Source: Pseudomonas sp. IAC-BECa141
GTDB lineage: Bacteria; Pseudomonadota; Gammaproteobacteria; Pseudomonadales; Pseudomonadaceae
Length of the DNA stretch: 64,000 bases
NCBI RefSeq assembly: GCF_020544405.1
Contig: NZ_CP065410.1
Coordinates: 5,270,001-5,334,000 of the forward strand
Reading direction: 5' to 3'
The notes under the pieces: generated by a model
Databases searched by the model: none
Seen by the model: only the letters and a program-made list of their open reading frames with translations
Told to the model about the DNA's origin: nothing
Shown: one piece after another, positions 9,488 to 20,011 of the stretch
Numbering within the stretch: the stretch's first letter is position 1
Layout: every line of letters starts with the position of its first letter
Made by a program: the position numbers and the translations under genes

Positions 9488-9953
9488 AGACACTCTCCAC
9501 CACACTGCGCGAAGTGCCGGCGATGCCGACGGCCGTGACCCGGTACAAGGTCGCCGAAGTGTTGCTCGGCACGTTTACCGCCGTCAGGGTCGTGCCGATG
9601 TTCTGTACTCCGTAAAACCCGCTGCCAGCGGCGATCCAGGTCACGCCCGACGTGGAGTTGAGCCCCGCCGCAGTGACCACCGAGGATTCCGCCGGTGGCG
9701 CACATTGGGTGGTGCTGGCGCACACTGCGAGCGTGTAGCCGTCCAGTTGCACCGCACTTTCGCCGATGCGCAGCGCCGCCTCGGCAGTCTGGAACGATTG
9801 ATTGCGCAGGCTTACGCTGCCGGCCATTTTTTCCTGCAGGTTGGCACTCTGCATCGATGACAGGCCGATCACCGTCAGGAGCAGCAGAAACACCAGGCTG
9901 ACCAGCAACACCATGCCGTCCTGGGACCGTCGCCGATGGAGAGAAACGTTCAT
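9474..9953 (-). CDS. pilX: PilX, minor type IV pilin
   Basis: Minor pilin of the priming complex with PilV, PilW and FimU that links PilY1 to the fibre. From ATG 9953 (MNVSLHRRRSQDG leader) the 159-residue product has a prepilin cleavage site after Gly and the hydrophobic helix MVLLVSLVFLLLLTVIGLSS. Residue 5 of the mature form is not Glu, as expected for a tip-most pilin. The typical MQSANLQEKMAGS segment follows. A longer reading from 9992 is possible, but the ATG gives a normal leader. The end overlaps pilY1. Confidence 0.92.
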   Translation of the reverse strand: MNVSLHRRRSQDGMVLLVSLVFLLLLTVIGLSSMQSANLQEKMAGSVSLRNQSFQTAEAALRIGESAVQLDGYTLAVCASTTQCAPPAESSVVTAAGLNSTSGVTWIAAGSGFYGVQNIGTTLTAVNVPSNTSATLYRVTAVGIAGTSRSVVESVYAKY

Positions 9954-9963
9954 CGCTCGCCCC

Positions 9964-10677
9964 TCACTGCAACCGGTTGCGCAAGGCGGCAACCACGTTG
10001 AAGGTTTGATTGCGGACCCGATTGTTCGGATCAGTGAGGGTCAGGCTCAGGCGCACGCTGCGGATCCGCGCCGGATCACCGGGGTTGGCACTGTAGGTGG
10101 ACGCCGCGACATCGGTTGCGGAACTTGCCAGACCGAACATCACAGTGAACGCACTGACGTTATTCACCAGCACTTGCTGGGCCGGATTACCGCTGCCGGT
10201 GCCCATCAGAATCTGGTTGTTGCTGAAGCTGTAGATCAACCGACGGATCGGAAACGCGATCTGCCCCGTCGCCGCAGCCCGTGCGCCGGTATAAGCGGTG
10301 GCGCTGTTGCGGCAATCGGACACCACGGTCCAGGTCGGCGTCCCGCCTGCACTGCCGACATCAGCCGTGACCAGGGTCAGCTTGAGATTGGCGTTGTCCC
10401 AGCTGATCGGCGCGATCTGGGCCGCCGTGAAATCCCCCGCCGAGCTGGAATCGGTAATCGTGCCCAGGCAACCGAACATGCCCACCATGCGCAGTTCCTG
10501 AATCATCTTGCTCAGCACGAACCGCGCATCTTCCTGCATGGCGGCCGCGCTGTTCTGGCTGACGTAGGTGTTTTTCGCCGCCAGAAAGATCTGCACCACG
10601 CCGAGCACCACGATCAGCCCCAGCGCCAGGGCCACCAGCATTTCGATCAGACCGAAACCCAGATTATGACGTTTCAT
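9964..10677 (-). CDS. pilW: PilW, minor type IV pilin
   Basis: The 237-residue minor pilin has leader MKRHNLG and N-terminal helix FGLIEMLVALALGLIVVLGV with Glu5, followed by a long globular domain with two Cys (CLG and DCRNSA regions) able to form a disulfide. It is part of the initiation/tip complex and, with PilX and PilY1, of surface-contact signalling. Its ATG overlaps the pilV stop as ATGA, so translation is coupled; pilX starts 10 bp downstream. Confidence 0.93.
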   Translation of the reverse strand: MKRHNLGFGLIEMLVALALGLIVVLGVVQIFLAAKNTYVSQNSAAAMQEDARFVLSKMIQELRMVGMFGCLGTITDSSSAGDFTAAQIAPISWDNANLKLTLVTADVGSAGGTPTWTVVSDCRNSATAYTGARAAATGQIAFPIRRLIYSFSNNQILMGTGSGNPAQQVLVNNVSAFTVMFGLASSATDVAASTYSANPGDPARIRSVRLSLTLTDPNNRVRNQTFNVVAALRNRLQ

Positions 10678-11123
10678 GGCGCGCCCACCGGATCTACCGC
10701 GGCGCGACTGGTCAGGACAAAGCTGCGGGGCGCACTCGACGTATTGGCGGCGCGCGCGTCATTCCAGGTGATGGTGATGGTGTACACACGTTGATTGAGG
10801 GTGATGCTGCCGGTGGCGGTCGGGCCGCCGAAATTGACGATGTTGGTGGTGAAGTCGTAGAGATCCTGATCCCGGGCGACACTCAGGTTGCCCGTGGTGG
10901 GGGGTGTGACGGTGTAGTCGGCGCCCGAGTTGGCGCGGATCCGGTCCATCATGTCGTAGGCGATGAAACTCGCCTGGCTGGTCATCCGCGAGCTGTCGGT
11001 GTACTTCAGCGCATTGAGCTGAACCGCTGCCGCGCCCAGCAAACCGACCGTCAGAATCAACAACGCGACCAGCACTTCGATCAGCGTCATGCCCTCCTGT
11101 GCGTGCTTGCTCCCTGCCCTCAT
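10674..11123 (-). CDS. pilV: PilV, minor type IV pilin
   Basis: The product from ATG 11123 (149 residues) has leader MRAGSKHAQEG and prepilin helix MTLIEVLVALLILTVGLLGA with Glu5, then the PilV-type segment QLNALKYTDSSRMTSQASFI. The start overlaps the fimU stop as ATGA, and the stop overlaps the pilW start as ATGA: tight translational coupling on both sides. A start at 11162 would lie inside fimU and is not preferred. Role: minor pilin of the tip complex. Confidence 0.93.
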   Translation of the reverse strand: MRAGSKHAQEGMTLIEVLVALLILTVGLLGAAAVQLNALKYTDSSRMTSQASFIAYDMMDRIRANSGADYTVTPPTTGNLSVARDQDLYDFTTNIVNFGGPTATGSITLNQRVYTITITWNDARAANTSSAPRSFVLTSRAAVDPVGAP

Positions 11124-11593
11124 CCGCAACTTCCACCCAATTGAATTCTTCCGTTCAGACACACGTTCAGCGTCCTGCTTTGCGTTCCCAGCACGTAACT
11201 GATGACCACCGCCGTGGACGGCGCCGCCAGCCCGCCCAGATTGTTGAAATCCAGCGCGGTCACTCCAGAGGGTAGCGTCAGAGTCGCGCCGCTGCTCATC
11301 GCTGGAACAACCCGCAATACATTGGCCGAAGTGCCAGTACTGTCGTAGACCGCCAGCTCGCTGGTCCAGACGTTGCCGCCGGCACTCGGTCGCAAGCGGG
11401 TGGTGGTACCCCGGTTGATCGCCTCGAGCCTCGCGTAATTGAGGGCCCGTTGCAGGTCGCCGACTTCGGTGTCGGCCTTGCTGCCCTGCACCGAACGGGT
11501 GAACGCCGGCACCGCCATCGTGATCAGGATTACAAACACCGCGAGCGCCACCAGCAGCTCGATCAGCGTGAAACCTTTTGTACGATGATCCAT
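11120..11593 (-). CDS. fimU: FimU, minor pilin (GspH/FimT family), first gene of the pilin operon
   Basis: The 157-residue minor pilin starts at ATG 11593 with leader MDHRTKG and helix FTLIELLVALAVFVILITMA (Glu5). It continues with the GspH/FimT-type core QRALNYARLEAINRG and two Cys near the C-terminus (NVCLNG, GSCG). It heads the fimU-pilV-pilW-pilX-pilY1-pilE operon, so the 127-bp gap to the divergent fimT should hold both promoters. FimU connects the tip complex to the major pilin. The FimU/FimT names are assigned by operon position, since the two are paralogues. Confidence 0.9.
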   Translation of the reverse strand: MDHRTKGFTLIELLVALAVFVILITMAVPAFTRSVQGSKADTEVGDLQRALNYARLEAINRGTTTRLRPSAGGNVWTSELAVYDSTGTSANVLRVVPAMSSGATLTLPSGVTALDFNNLGGLAAPSTAVVISYVLGTQSRTLNVCLNGRIQLGGSCG

Positions 11594-11720
11594 CGATGCC
11601 CTCCGTTGCCGTCGGCTATACCTGTACAAACCTAGAACATTCGACCGGCATGCGCCGGTTGATTTACCGCGAACGACGCACGGATTGCGTCGCTGTGCAC
11701 AATCCAGGGAGGACGCGCAC

Positions 11721-12275
11721 ATGCCGCAACAGGGTTTCAGTCTGGTCGAACTGCTTATGGGACTGGCGATCGGCGCAATTGTTCTGTCGCTGGTCGGTCC
11801 GGCGCTGGCGGACTTCACCGAATCAAACCGGCGCCAGCAGGCCGCACAGTCTTTGCTCGACGGCATCCGTAATGCCCGGACAATGGCCATCACGCGCAAT
11901 CAGAGTGTGGTGATTCACGGCATCAACGGTGATTGGGGCCAGGGCTGGCGGATCATTCTGGATATCAGCGGAAAAGGGGCCGAAGACGCCGATAATCCAT
12001 TGCTGATCGAGCAGGCGAGTGATGGAAAGATACCGATTGTCGGCAACTGGCTGGTGAGCCGGTACATACGTTTCAGTAGCCTGGGCCAGCCACTGGTGCC
12101 GGACCGGAAGTTTCAGGCGGGGACATTGCACCTGTGCTCGGCTCGCGAGCCGGTCAGCCAGCTCCAGGTGGTGCTGGCGGCAACCGGTCGCGTTCGCCTG
12201 ACCAGCCAAAAGGCCGAACAGGCGCTGTGCCGAAAGGATAAAGCGATCAGATCGAGCGAACGCGCAGCTCTTTAG
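11721..12275 (+). CDS. fimT: FimT, minor pilin-like protein
   Basis: The 184-residue pseudopilin of the GspH/FimT family has start ATG 11721 with a GGGAGG ribosome site just upstream. The leader is MPQQG and the helix [20 protein letters not shown] has Glu5. The body carries the FimT pattern ([20 protein letters not shown]) and ends in a basic tail. In other bacteria FimT-family minor pilins have been linked to DNA binding during transformation; the tail RSSERAAL and KDKAIR contain basic residues, but the link here is inference. The 3' end overlaps the convergent ispH by 29 bp. Confidence 0.88.
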   Translation: MPQQGFSLVELLMGLAIGAIVLSLVGPALADFTESNRRQQAAQSLLDGIRNARTMAITRNQSVVIHGINGDWGQGWRIILDISGKGAEDADNPLLIEQASDGKIPIVGNWLVSRYIRFSSLGQPLVPDRKFQAGTLHLCSAREPVSQLQVVLAATGRVRLTSQKAEQALCRKDKAIRSSERAAL

Positions 12276-13191
12276 GCATCGAGAACGTGATGTTCTCCTC
12301 ACGCCCGGCCAGCTCGTCGGCACCGGTGGCGCCCCAGGCCTGCAACTGCTGGATCACGCCACGCACCAGGACTTCCGGGGCAGAGGCGCCGGCGGTGATG
12401 CCGATGCGCTCGACACCGTCGAACCAGCTCTTTTGCAGGTCTTCGGCGCCATCGATCAGATAGGCCGGCGTGGCCATGCGTTCGGCCAGCTCACGCAGGC
12501 GGTTGGAGTTGGAGCTGTTCGGGCTGCCCACGACCAACACCACGTCGCATTCGTCAGCCAGTTGCTTGACTGCATCCTGACGGTTTTGAGTGGCGTAGCA
12601 GATATCGTCCTTGCGCGGCCCGCCAATGGCAGGGAAACGCGTACGCAATGCGTCGATCACTCGGCTGGTGTCATCCATGGACAGCGTGGTCTGGGTGACA
12701 AAGGCGAGTTTTTCGGGATTGCGCACCTGCAATTCGGCGACATCCTTCTCGTCTTCAACGAGGTAGATCGCGCCGCCATTGCTGGCGTCGTACTGGCCCA
12801 TGGTGCCTTCGACTTCCGGGTGACCGGCGTGGCCGATCAGGATGCATTCACGGCCGTCGCGGCTGTATTTCGCGACTTCGATGTGCACCTTGGTCACCAG
12901 CGGACAGGTGGCGTCGAACACTTTCAGGCCACGGCCGGCAGCTTCGCTACGCACGGCTTGCGAGACGCCGTGGGCACTGAAGATCACGATGACGTCGTCC
13001 GGTACCTGATCCAGTTCCTCGACGAAGATCGCGCCACGACTGCGCAGGTCCTCGACCACAAACTTGTTGTGCACCACTTCATGACGCACATAGATCGGCG
13101 GCCCGAACACCTCAAGGGCGCGGTTGACGATTTCGATCGCCCGGTCCACGCCGGCGCAGAAGCCACGGGGGTTGGCGAGTTTGATTTGCAT
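12247..13191 (-). CDS. ispH: IspH (LytB), 4-hydroxy-3-methylbut-2-enyl diphosphate reductase
   Basis: Last step of the MEP isoprenoid pathway: converts HMBPP to IPP and DMAPP with a [4Fe-4S] cluster. The 314-residue protein has all three cluster cysteines (C12 in [11 protein letters not shown]96 in [12 protein letters not shown]198 in [11 protein letters not shown]). It also has the active-site H41, H124 and E126 ([11 protein letters not shown]). It lies downstream of fkpB in the minus-strand group, with a REP-containing 166-bp gap between. The end overlaps fimT, which is convergent. Confidence 0.97.
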   Translation of the reverse strand: MQIKLANPRGFCAGVDRAIEIVNRALEVFGPPIYVRHEVVHNKFVVEDLRSRGAIFVEELDQVPDDVIVIFSAHGVSQAVRSEAAGRGLKVFDATCPLVTKVHIEVAKYSRDGRECILIGHAGHPEVEGTMGQYDASNGGAIYLVEDEKDVAELQVRNPEKLAFVTQTTLSMDDTSRVIDALRTRFPAIGGPRKDDICYATQNRQDAVKQLADECDVVLVVGSPNSSNSNRLRELAERMATPAYLIDGAEDLQKSWFDGVERIGITAGASAPEVLVRGVIQQLQAWGATGADELAGREENITFSMPKELRVRSI

Positions 13192-13249
13192 GCTGTGCCT
13201 CGTGTCTTGCGCGCAAGAAATAGCGAAAACGTTGAAAAGCTAATGGGGT

Positions 13250-13345
13250 AGCGACGATTCGATTTGCTCGCGAAAGCGGTGTTTCAGACAACGTTTATGT
13301 TGAATGTCAGTCAGCATTCGCGAGCAAGCCGGCCCCACAGGGATT
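13250..13345. repeat. Inverted pair of degenerate REP sequences
   Basis: Two REP-like arms in opposite orientation (TTTGCTCGCGAAAGCGG near 13264-13280 and CGCGAGCAAGCCGGCCCCAC near 13319-13338) between ispH and fkpB. The arrangement is that of a REPIN, with mismatches to the REP copies elsewhere in the window. Confidence 0.7.
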
Positions 13346-13357
13346 CTGCTGTGTGAC

Positions 13358-13810
13358 TCAGAGCGCTTTGACGTTGATGATCTCGACGTCAAAGGTCAGC
13401 TTCTTGCCAGCCAGCGGATGATTGAAGTCAACGGTCACTTGCGCGTCGTCGAACTCTTTCACCACACCCGGCAGCTCAGTATTGGCCGCATCGTTGAAGA
13501 TCACCAGCAGCCCCGGCGACAGCTCCATGTCCACGAACTGCGAACGCGGGATGATCTGTACGTTTTGCGGGTTCGGCTGGCCGAAGGCGTTTTCCGGCTC
13601 GACGGTCAGCGTACGCTTGTCGCCGGCCTTGAAACCGAACAGCGCCGCCTCGAAGCCCGGCAGCAGGTTGCCATCGCCGACCTTGAAGGTCGCCGGAGCC
13701 TTGTCGAAGGTGCTGTCGACCGTGTCGCCGTTCTCCAGGCGCAATGCAAAGTGCAAAGTGACTTCCGTGTTCTGGCCGATGCGTTGCTCAGCCAATACCT
13801 GTTCAGTCAT
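13358..13810 (-). CDS. fkpB: FKBP-type peptidyl-prolyl isomerase (FkpB/SlpA)
   Basis: Cytoplasmic SlyD-like prolyl isomerase of 150 residues. FKBP core (ENGDTVDSTF, VGDGNLLPGFEAALFGFKAG) is interrupted by the flap domain (PENAFGQPNPQNVQIIPRSQ) and closed by VDFNHPLAGKKLTFDVEI. It has no His-rich metal tail, unlike SlyD. Its start overlaps the lspA stop by 8 bp, so it is coupled to lspA. The ileS-lspA-fkpB-ispH order is conserved in many gammaproteobacteria; why a folding helper sits here is unclear. Confidence 0.92.
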   Translation of the reverse strand: MTEQVLAEQRIGQNTEVTLHFALRLENGDTVDSTFDKAPATFKVGDGNLLPGFEAALFGFKAGDKRTLTVEPENAFGQPNPQNVQIIPRSQFVDMELSPGLLVIFNDAANTELPGVVKEFDDAQVTVDFNHPLAGKKLTFDVEIINVKAL

Positions 13811-14315
13811 GAACGGCTTCTCCGGTTTTTTTACTTTTGAACATGTCCAGTGCCAGCATCACCGCGCCAACGGTAATCGCGCTGTCGGCGAAGTTGAACG
13901 CCGGGAAGTACCAGCGGTTCTGCCAATGCACCAGAATGAAGTCGATCACATGGCCCAGGGCAATGCGGTCATACAGGTTGCCCAGGGCGCCGCCCAGCAC
14001 CAGCGCCAGCGCAATGGCCAGCCAGGTTTCGTTGCGGCCCAGGCGCTTGAGCCAGACCACCAGCACCGCACTGACCACCACCGCGATCAGGGCAAACAAC
14101 CAGCGCTGCCAGCCGGAGCTGTCAGCCAGAAAGCTGAACGCAGCGCCGGTGTTGTAGGCCAGTGTCCAGCTGAAGTAATCAGGGATGATCACGATCTGCT
14201 GGAACATCTCGAGCTTGCCTTCGAAGTAAAACTTGCTGGCCTGGTCGATGACCAGAACCAGCAAGCTCAACCAGAGCCAGCTCAGCCGTCCGAAACGGCC
14301 AACGGCATTAGGCAT
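13803..14315 (-). CDS. lspA: LspA, lipoprotein signal peptidase (SPase II)
   Basis: Inner-membrane aspartyl protease that cuts prolipoproteins before the lipidated Cys; needed for BamD and the other lipoproteins in this window. The 170-residue product has four membrane helices, the conserved [10 protein letters not shown] segment near the N-terminus, and the two catalytic Asp motifs GNLYDR and FNFADSAI. Start ATG 14315 lies inside the ileS stop (8-bp overlap). A start at 14339 is excluded because it would run through ileS. Confidence 0.96.
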   Translation of the reverse strand: MPNAVGRFGRLSWLWLSLLVLVIDQASKFYFEGKLEMFQQIVIIPDYFSWTLAYNTGAAFSFLADSSGWQRWLFALIAVVVSAVLVVWLKRLGRNETWLAIALALVLGGALGNLYDRIALGHVIDFILVHWQNRWYFPAFNFADSAITVGAVMLALDMFKSKKTGEAVHD

Positions 14316-17139
14316 AGTGACGAACCTCGCCGGCGCCATCGATGTTGTCCACGCAACGGCCGCAGATTTCCGGATGCTCCGGGTTCACGCCGACATCTTC
14401 ACGGCAGTGCCAGCATCGGGCGCATTTCGGGAAGGCGGATTTGACAATCTTCAGTTTCAGGCCGCTGACTTCGGTGGCCACAGCATCGGCCGGAGCCTGC
14501 ACGAACGGCGCGACAGTGGCCGTCGAGGTGATCAGGACAAAGCGCAGCTCGTTGCTCAGCTTGGCCAGGTCGGCGGTCAGCGCGTCTTCGGCGAACAGCG
14601 TCACTTCGGCTTGCAGGTTGCCACCGACGGCCTTGGCCGCGCGCTGGATTTCCATCTCTTTGTTGACCGCCACCTTCACTTCCATGATGCGATCCCAGTA
14701 CTCGCGACCCAGCTCGAAGCCTTCCGGCAGCTCGGTCAGGCCTTCGTACCAGGTGTTGAGCATCACCGACTCGTTGCGCTCGCCCGGCAGGTATTGCCAC
14801 AGTTCGTCGGCGGTGAAGGCCAGGATCGGTGCGATCCAGCGCACCAGCGCTTCGGAGATGTGGAACAGCGCGGTCTGGCAAGAACGACGGGCCTTGCTGT
14901 CGGCGCCGGTGGTGTACTGGCGGTCCTTGATGATGTCCAGATAGAAACCACCCAGCTCCTGCACGCAGAAGTTGTGGATCTTCGAGTAGACGTTCCAGAA
15001 ACGGTATTCGCCGTAGTGCTCTTGCAGCTCGCGCTGCAGCAGCAGGGTACGGTCCACGGCCCAGCGATCCAGTGCCAGCATGTCTTCGGCCGGCAGCAGG
15101 TCAGTGGCCGGGTTGAACCCGGTCAGGTTGGAAAGCAGGAAACGCGCGGTGTTACGGATACGACGATAGGCGTCCGCGCTGCGCTGCAGGATCTGCTCGG
15201 ACACGGCCATTTCGCCCGAGTAATCGGTCGAAGCGACCCACAGACGCATGATGTCGGCGCCCAGGGTGTCGTTGACTTTCTGCGGCGCGATCACGTTGCC
15301 CAGGGACTTGGACATCTTGCGACCGGACTCGTCCACGGTGAAGCCGTGGGTCAGCAGCTCGCGATACGGCGCGTGGTTGTCGATGGCGCAACCGGTCAGC
15401 AGGGACGAGTGGAACCAGCCACGGTGCTGGTCCGAACCTTCCAGATACAGGTCGGCACGCGGGCCGGTCTCGTGGCCCATCGGGTGTGAACCGCGCAGGA
15501 CGTGCCAGTGCGTGGTGCCCGAGTCGAACCAGACGTCGAGGGTGTCGCTGATCTTGTCGTACTGCGGCGCTTCATCGCCCAGCAGTTCGGCAGCGTCGAG
15601 TTTGAACCAGGCTTCGATGCCTTCGACTTCAACGCGCTTGGCGACCTCTTCCATCAGTTCGACGGTGCGTGGGTGCAGCTCGCCGCTTTCCTTGTTCAGG
15701 AAGAACGGGATCGGCACACCCCAGTTACGCTGACGGGAGATGCACCAGTCCGGACGGTTGGCGATCATCGAGTGCAGGCGCGCCTGGCCCCAGGCCGGCA
15801 CGAACTTGGTGTCTTCGATGGCTTTGAGCGAGCGTTGGCGCAGGGTGTCGCCGGACACCGGCTCCTTGTCCATGCCGATGAACCACTGCGCGGTGGCGCG
15901 GTAGATCAGCGGGGTCTTGTGACGCCAGCAGTGCATGTAGCTGTGTTCGATGACGGTGGTGTGCATCAGCGCGCCGACTTCGGTCAGTTTGTCGACGATG
16001 GCCGGGTTGGCCTTCCAGATGAACTGACCGCCGAAGAACTCCAGCGACGGCACGTAAACGCCGTTGCTCTGTACCGGGTTGAGGATTTCGTCGTTGACCA
16101 TGCCGTATTTCTTGCAAGTCACGAAGTCGTCCACACCGTAAGCCGGAGCGGAGTGAACCACGCCGGTGCCGGCGCCCAGTTCCACGTAGTCGGCCAGATA
16201 CACTGGCGACAGACGGTCGTAGAACGGGTGACGGAAGTTGATCAGTTCCAACGCCGAACCCGGCGCAGTGGCCAGAATGGTGCCTTCGACGCCGTAACGG
16301 GTCAGGCAGGACTCGACCAGCTCTTCAGCCAGCACCAGCAGCTTGTCGCCGATGTCGACCAGCGCGTAGGTGAATTCCGGGTGAACGTTGAGTGCCTGGT
16401 TGGCCGGGATGGTCCACGGGGTGGTGGTCCAGATCACGATCGAGGCAGGTTTGCTCAGCGATGGCAGACCGAATGCGGCGGCCAGCTTGGCTTCGTCAGC
16501 GATCGGAAACGCCACGTCGATGGTCGAGGATTTCTTGTTCTCGTACTCGACTTCCGCTTCGGCCAGGGCCGATCCGCAATCGAAGCACCAGTTCACCGGC
16601 TTCAGACCCTTGAACACGAAACCGCCCTTGACGATTTCGGCGAGGGCACGGATTTCACCGGCCTCGTTCTTGAAGTCCATGGTCTTGTACGGGTTGGCGA
16701 AGTCGCCCAGCACGCCGAGACGGATGAATTCGGACTTTTGCCCTTCGATCTGCTCGGTGGCATAGGCACGGCACAGTTCGCGGGTCTTGTCCGCGCCCAG
16801 GTTCTTGCCGTGGGTCACTTCAACCTTGTGCTCGATCGGCAGGCCATGGCAGTCCCAGCCAGGGACATACGGCGCATCGAAGCCCGACAGGGTCTTCGAG
16901 CGGATGATCATGTCCTTGAGAATCTTGTTCAGTGCGTGACCGATATGGATCGTACCGTTGGCGTACGGAGGGCCGTCGTGCAGGACGAACTTCGGACGAT
17001 CCTTGCCAATCTCGCGCAACTTTCCGTACAGGCCAATACTGTCCCAGCGCTGCAGGATCTGCGGTTCGCGCTGTGGCAGGCCGGCCTTCATTGGGAAGGC
17101 GGTGTCCGGAAGGTTTAACGTGGCTTTATAGTCGGTCAT
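14308..17139 (-). CDS. ileS: IleS, isoleucyl-tRNA synthetase
   Basis: Charges tRNA-Ile with isoleucine in the cytoplasm. 943 residues, class I: signature HIGH ([16 protein letters not shown]), KMSKS loop ([12 protein letters not shown]), CP1 editing domain between them, and a C-terminal zinc site ([11 protein letters not shown] and CGRCVDN). This is the bacterial IleS type without the features of the mupirocin-resistant eukaryotic-like IleS2. It is preceded by ribF with a 13-bp gap and overlaps lspA. Full length, no defects seen. Confidence 0.98.
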   Translation of the reverse strand: MTDYKATLNLPDTAFPMKAGLPQREPQILQRWDSIGLYGKLREIGKDRPKFVLHDGPPYANGTIHIGHALNKILKDMIIRSKTLSGFDAPYVPGWDCHGLPIEHKVEVTHGKNLGADKTRELCRAYATEQIEGQKSEFIRLGVLGDFANPYKTMDFKNEAGEIRALAEIVKGGFVFKGLKPVNWCFDCGSALAEAEVEYENKKSSTIDVAFPIADEAKLAAAFGLPSLSKPASIVIWTTTPWTIPANQALNVHPEFTYALVDIGDKLLVLAEELVESCLTRYGVEGTILATAPGSALELINFRHPFYDRLSPVYLADYVELGAGTGVVHSAPAYGVDDFVTCKKYGMVNDEILNPVQSNGVYVPSLEFFGGQFIWKANPAIVDKLTEVGALMHTTVIEHSYMHCWRHKTPLIYRATAQWFIGMDKEPVSGDTLRQRSLKAIEDTKFVPAWGQARLHSMIANRPDWCISRQRNWGVPIPFFLNKESGELHPRTVELMEEVAKRVEVEGIEAWFKLDAAELLGDEAPQYDKISDTLDVWFDSGTTHWHVLRGSHPMGHETGPRADLYLEGSDQHRGWFHSSLLTGCAIDNHAPYRELLTHGFTVDESGRKMSKSLGNVIAPQKVNDTLGADIMRLWVASTDYSGEMAVSEQILQRSADAYRRIRNTARFLLSNLTGFNPATDLLPAEDMLALDRWAVDRTLLLQRELQEHYGEYRFWNVYSKIHNFCVQELGGFYLDIIKDRQYTTGADSKARRSCQTALFHISEALVRWIAPILAFTADELWQYLPGERNESVMLNTWYEGLTELPEGFELGREYWDRIMEVKVAVNKEMEIQRAAKAVGGNLQAEVTLFAEDALTADLAKLSNELRFVLITSTATVAPFVQAPADAVATEVSGLKLKIVKSAFPKCARCWHCREDVGVNPEHPEICGRCVDNIDGAGEVRHYA

Positions 17140-17152
17140 TTAAGGCTCTTCA

Positions 17153-18091
17153 TTAGCGATGGGCGCTAGGTGCGGCTAGTGCACGGGCGGCGGCGACATC
17201 CGCGCTGATCGCCGTTTTCAATGCCTCCAGGGAGGCGAAACGCTGCTCTTCACGCAGCTTCTGGTGGAAAACCACCGTCAGACGCCGGTCATACAGATCG
17301 CCGGCAAAATCTAAAAGATGGACTTCAAGGTGGGCCTTGCCATCACCTTGCACCGTGGGCCGTACGCCGATATTGGCGACGCCGGGCCAGGTCTTGCCGT
17401 CGATATCCACATCGACCAGGTAAACCCCGGTGATCGGCACGCGACGGCGCTTCAGTTGAATGTTCGCCGTGGGCGTACCCAACTGGCGGGCCAGTTTCTG
17501 GCCATGCAGCACGCGACCGGCAATCCGGTACGGGCGGCCAAGCAAGCGTTCGGCCAGAGCAAAATCGGCGGCGGCCAACGCGTTGCGCACCTGGGTGCTG
17601 CTGACACGAATCCCGTCCAGCTCGACGGTTTGCGCGGCTTCCACGGTAAAACCGTGAACCTGCCCGGCCTGCAGCAGAAAATCGAAATCGCCGAGGCGGT
17701 CGCAACCGAAGCGGAAATCGTCGCCGACTTCCAGATGCTGCACGCCGAGACCATCAACGAGGATGGTGTCGACGAATTCACTGGCGCTGAGCTTGCTCAA
17801 GCGCTGGTTGAAAGCCAGGCACAAGACCCGGTCGACACCCTCGGCGGCCAGCAATTGCAGCTTGTCGCGCAACCGGGCCAGACGCGCCGGTGCGGTCTCC
17901 GGAGCAAAGAATTCCCGTGGCTGTGGCTCGAAAATCACCACGCAGCTGGGCACGCCCAACTCAAGCGCACGCTCACGCAGTCGGGCCAGAATGGCCTGGT
18001 GACCACGGTGAACACCGTCAAAGTTGCCAATAGTGGCGACGCAGCCCCGATGCTGGGGGCGCAGATTGTGGAGGCCTCGAACCAGCTGCAT
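17153..18091 (-). CDS. ribF: RibF, bifunctional riboflavin kinase / FAD synthetase
   Basis: Makes FMN and then FAD from riboflavin. From ATG 18091 the 312-residue product has the FAD-synthetase nucleotidyl-transferase motif IGNFDGVHRGHQ, the region DFRFGCDRLGDF and the link segment ISSTQVRNAL-like (VSSTQVRNALA). The C-terminal flavokinase domain follows (LGTPTANI; GVYLVDVDI; VANIGVRPTV). A longer reading from 18166 is possible, but MQLVRGLHNLRPQH is the usual N-terminus. It is upstream of ileS and probably co-transcribed with it. Confidence 0.96.
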   Translation of the reverse strand: MQLVRGLHNLRPQHRGCVATIGNFDGVHRGHQAILARLRERALELGVPSCVVIFEPQPREFFAPETAPARLARLRDKLQLLAAEGVDRVLCLAFNQRLSKLSASEFVDTILVDGLGVQHLEVGDDFRFGCDRLGDFDFLLQAGQVHGFTVEAAQTVELDGIRVSSTQVRNALAAADFALAERLLGRPYRIAGRVLHGQKLARQLGTPTANIQLKRRRVPITGVYLVDVDIDGKTWPGVANIGVRPTVQGDGKAHLEVHLLDFAGDLYDRRLTVVFHQKLREEQRFASLEALKTAISADVAAARALAAPSAHR

Positions 18092-18220
18092 AACGCGCTT
18101 CTTGCTCATAAAGTGGCCGATTATAACCACACCCGACGGCCGACGACAGGCAACACCGTAACCCAAAGTGATCGAGCCGACAAAACTGCCGGCTCACGCC
18201 CGTCTTTCAAGGGTGCAACC

Positions 18221-19759
18221 TCAGCTCAACGCCTTGCGATTGAAGTCGCGCAGGCGGAAACCGAGCAGCAGCAACATGCCGAAATAAGCCACCACACCGG
18301 CAACCACCAAGGCACCCAGGCGCAGAAAGCGCTCCAGCATGTGGCCCTGATCCCACGCAGGCATGAAATGCATGCCGATCAACAGCACCACCGACATCAC
18401 TGCCACCGCGACCAACAGCTTGAAACCGAATTTCAGCCAGCCCGGTTGCGGTAGATACATCTGCTGCTTACGCAGTTGATAGAACAGCAGCCCGGCGTTC
18501 AGGCAGGCACCGGCGCTGATCGCCAGTGCCAGACCGGCATGGGCCAGCGGACCGATCAGCACCAGGTTGAACAGTTGAGTAACGACCAGGGTGAAGATTG
18601 CGATTTTTACCGGGGTACGGATGTTCTGTTGCGCATAAAAGCCCGGCGCCAGAACTTTGATCACGATAATCCCCAACAGACCGACAGAATAGGCAATGAG
18701 CGCCCGCTGGGTCATCTCCGCGTCAAACCCGCTGAACTGGCCGTACTGGAACAGCGAAACGGTCAACGGCTCGGCCAGAATCCCCAGCGCCAGCGCGCAA
18801 GGCAGCACCAGCACGAAGCACAGGCGCAGGCCCCAGTCGAGAATCCGCGAATATTCGTGGCGATCCTTGCTGGCGTAGGTCTTGGCCAGTGTCGGCAGCA
18901 GGATCGTGCCCAGCGCCACACCGAGCACACCGGACGGCAATTCCATCAAACGGTCGGCGTAATACATCCACGATACCGAGCCGGCTACCAGGAAAGAGGC
19001 GAAGATGGTGTTGATGATCAGTGAAATCTGGCTGACCGAGACGCCGATGATCGCCGGCAACATCTGTTTCATCACCCGCCAGACGCCGGTATCACGCAGG
19101 TTCAGGCGCGGCAGCACCAACATGCCGATTTTTTTCAGGTGCGGCAGTTGATAGAGCAACTGCGCCAGACCACCGACCAGCACCGCCCAGCCAAGGGCCA
19201 TGACCGGCGGATCGAAATAAGGTGTCAGAAACAGCGAAAACACGATCATGCTGACGTTGAGCAGGGTCGGCACGAACGCCGGCACCGAGAAACGGTTCCA
19301 GGTATTGAGGATCGCCCCCGCCAGCGAAGACAGGGAGATCAGCAATATATAAGGGAAGGTCACTCGCAGCAGGTCGGAGGTCAGCTGGAATTTCTCCGGT
19401 GTATCGGTGAAACCCGGCGCCGTGGCCCAGATCACCCAGGGCGCGGCAATCATGCCCAGCGCGGTGACCAGCGCCAGTACGAGTGTCAGCAGGCCGGAAA
19501 CGTAAGCAATAAAGGTGCGGGTCGCCTCTTCGCCCTTCTGGCTTTTGTATTCGGCCAGGATCGGCACAAAAGCCTGGGAAAACGCCCCCTCGGCGAAAAT
19601 CCTGCGCAGCAGATTGGGCAGTTTGAAGGCGATGAAGAAGGCATCGGTCGCCATTCCGGCGCCGAAGGTGCGGGCGATGAGCGTGTCGCGAACAAACCCG
19701 AGAATCCGGGAAAGCATCGTGATAGAGCTGACGGCGGCCAACGATTTGAGCAGATTCAT
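18221..19759 (-). CDS. murJ: MurJ (MviN), lipid II flippase
   Basis: Inner-membrane flippase that moves lipid II to the periplasm for peptidoglycan synthesis. From ATG 19759 the 512-residue, highly hydrophobic product (about 14 helices) starts [20 protein letters not shown] and contains the cavity segments [14 protein letters not shown] and [17 protein letters not shown]. The open frame extends upstream to 19906, but ATG 19759 is the family start. It is the first gene of the murJ-ribF-ileS-lspA-fkpB group. The 252-bp gap to rpsT holds divergent promoters. Confidence 0.96.
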   Translation of the reverse strand: MNLLKSLAAVSSITMLSRILGFVRDTLIARTFGAGMATDAFFIAFKLPNLLRRIFAEGAFSQAFVPILAEYKSQKGEEATRTFIAYVSGLLTLVLALVTALGMIAAPWVIWATAPGFTDTPEKFQLTSDLLRVTFPYILLISLSSLAGAILNTWNRFSVPAFVPTLLNVSMIVFSLFLTPYFDPPVMALGWAVLVGGLAQLLYQLPHLKKIGMLVLPRLNLRDTGVWRVMKQMLPAIIGVSVSQISLIINTIFASFLVAGSVSWMYYADRLMELPSGVLGVALGTILLPTLAKTYASKDRHEYSRILDWGLRLCFVLVLPCALALGILAEPLTVSLFQYGQFSGFDAEMTQRALIAYSVGLLGIIVIKVLAPGFYAQQNIRTPVKIAIFTLVVTQLFNLVLIGPLAHAGLALAISAGACLNAGLLFYQLRKQQMYLPQPGWLKFGFKLLVAVAVMSVVLLIGMHFMPAWDQGHMLERFLRLGALVVAGVVAYFGMLLLLGFRLRDFNRKALS

Positions 19760-19929
19760 TGAAGGAATGTGTGCCTGTCGATAAACAGCAGGCGAATAAC
19801 GCGCCCACTTGTGCGATACTCCGCGCCGCAACAGCACAGAGCCAAAGCTCGCGAGTTTACAGGTCACACGCCGGAAAGAAATATCCCGTCGCACCACGCC
19901 TACCACTTAGCGGAACGTTTCAAGCGCCC

Positions 19930-19958
19930 TTGACAAGACTTCAACTCATCGGCATGAT
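19930..19958 (+). promoter_or_regulatory. Candidate sigma-70 promoter of rpsT
   Basis: TTGACA (19930-19935, perfect -35), a 17-bp spacer and CATGAT (19953-19958), 53 bp before the rpsT start. Confidence 0.7.
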
Positions 19959-20011
19959 TCGCGGCCTATTTTGTTTGCTATTTCCTAAAAAGTCTTTCGA
20001 GGAGCTCGACG

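Noticed and set aside
15502..17118. A 538-codon plus-strand frame opposite ileS
   Set aside because: Antisense to the complete ileS; no independent signals.
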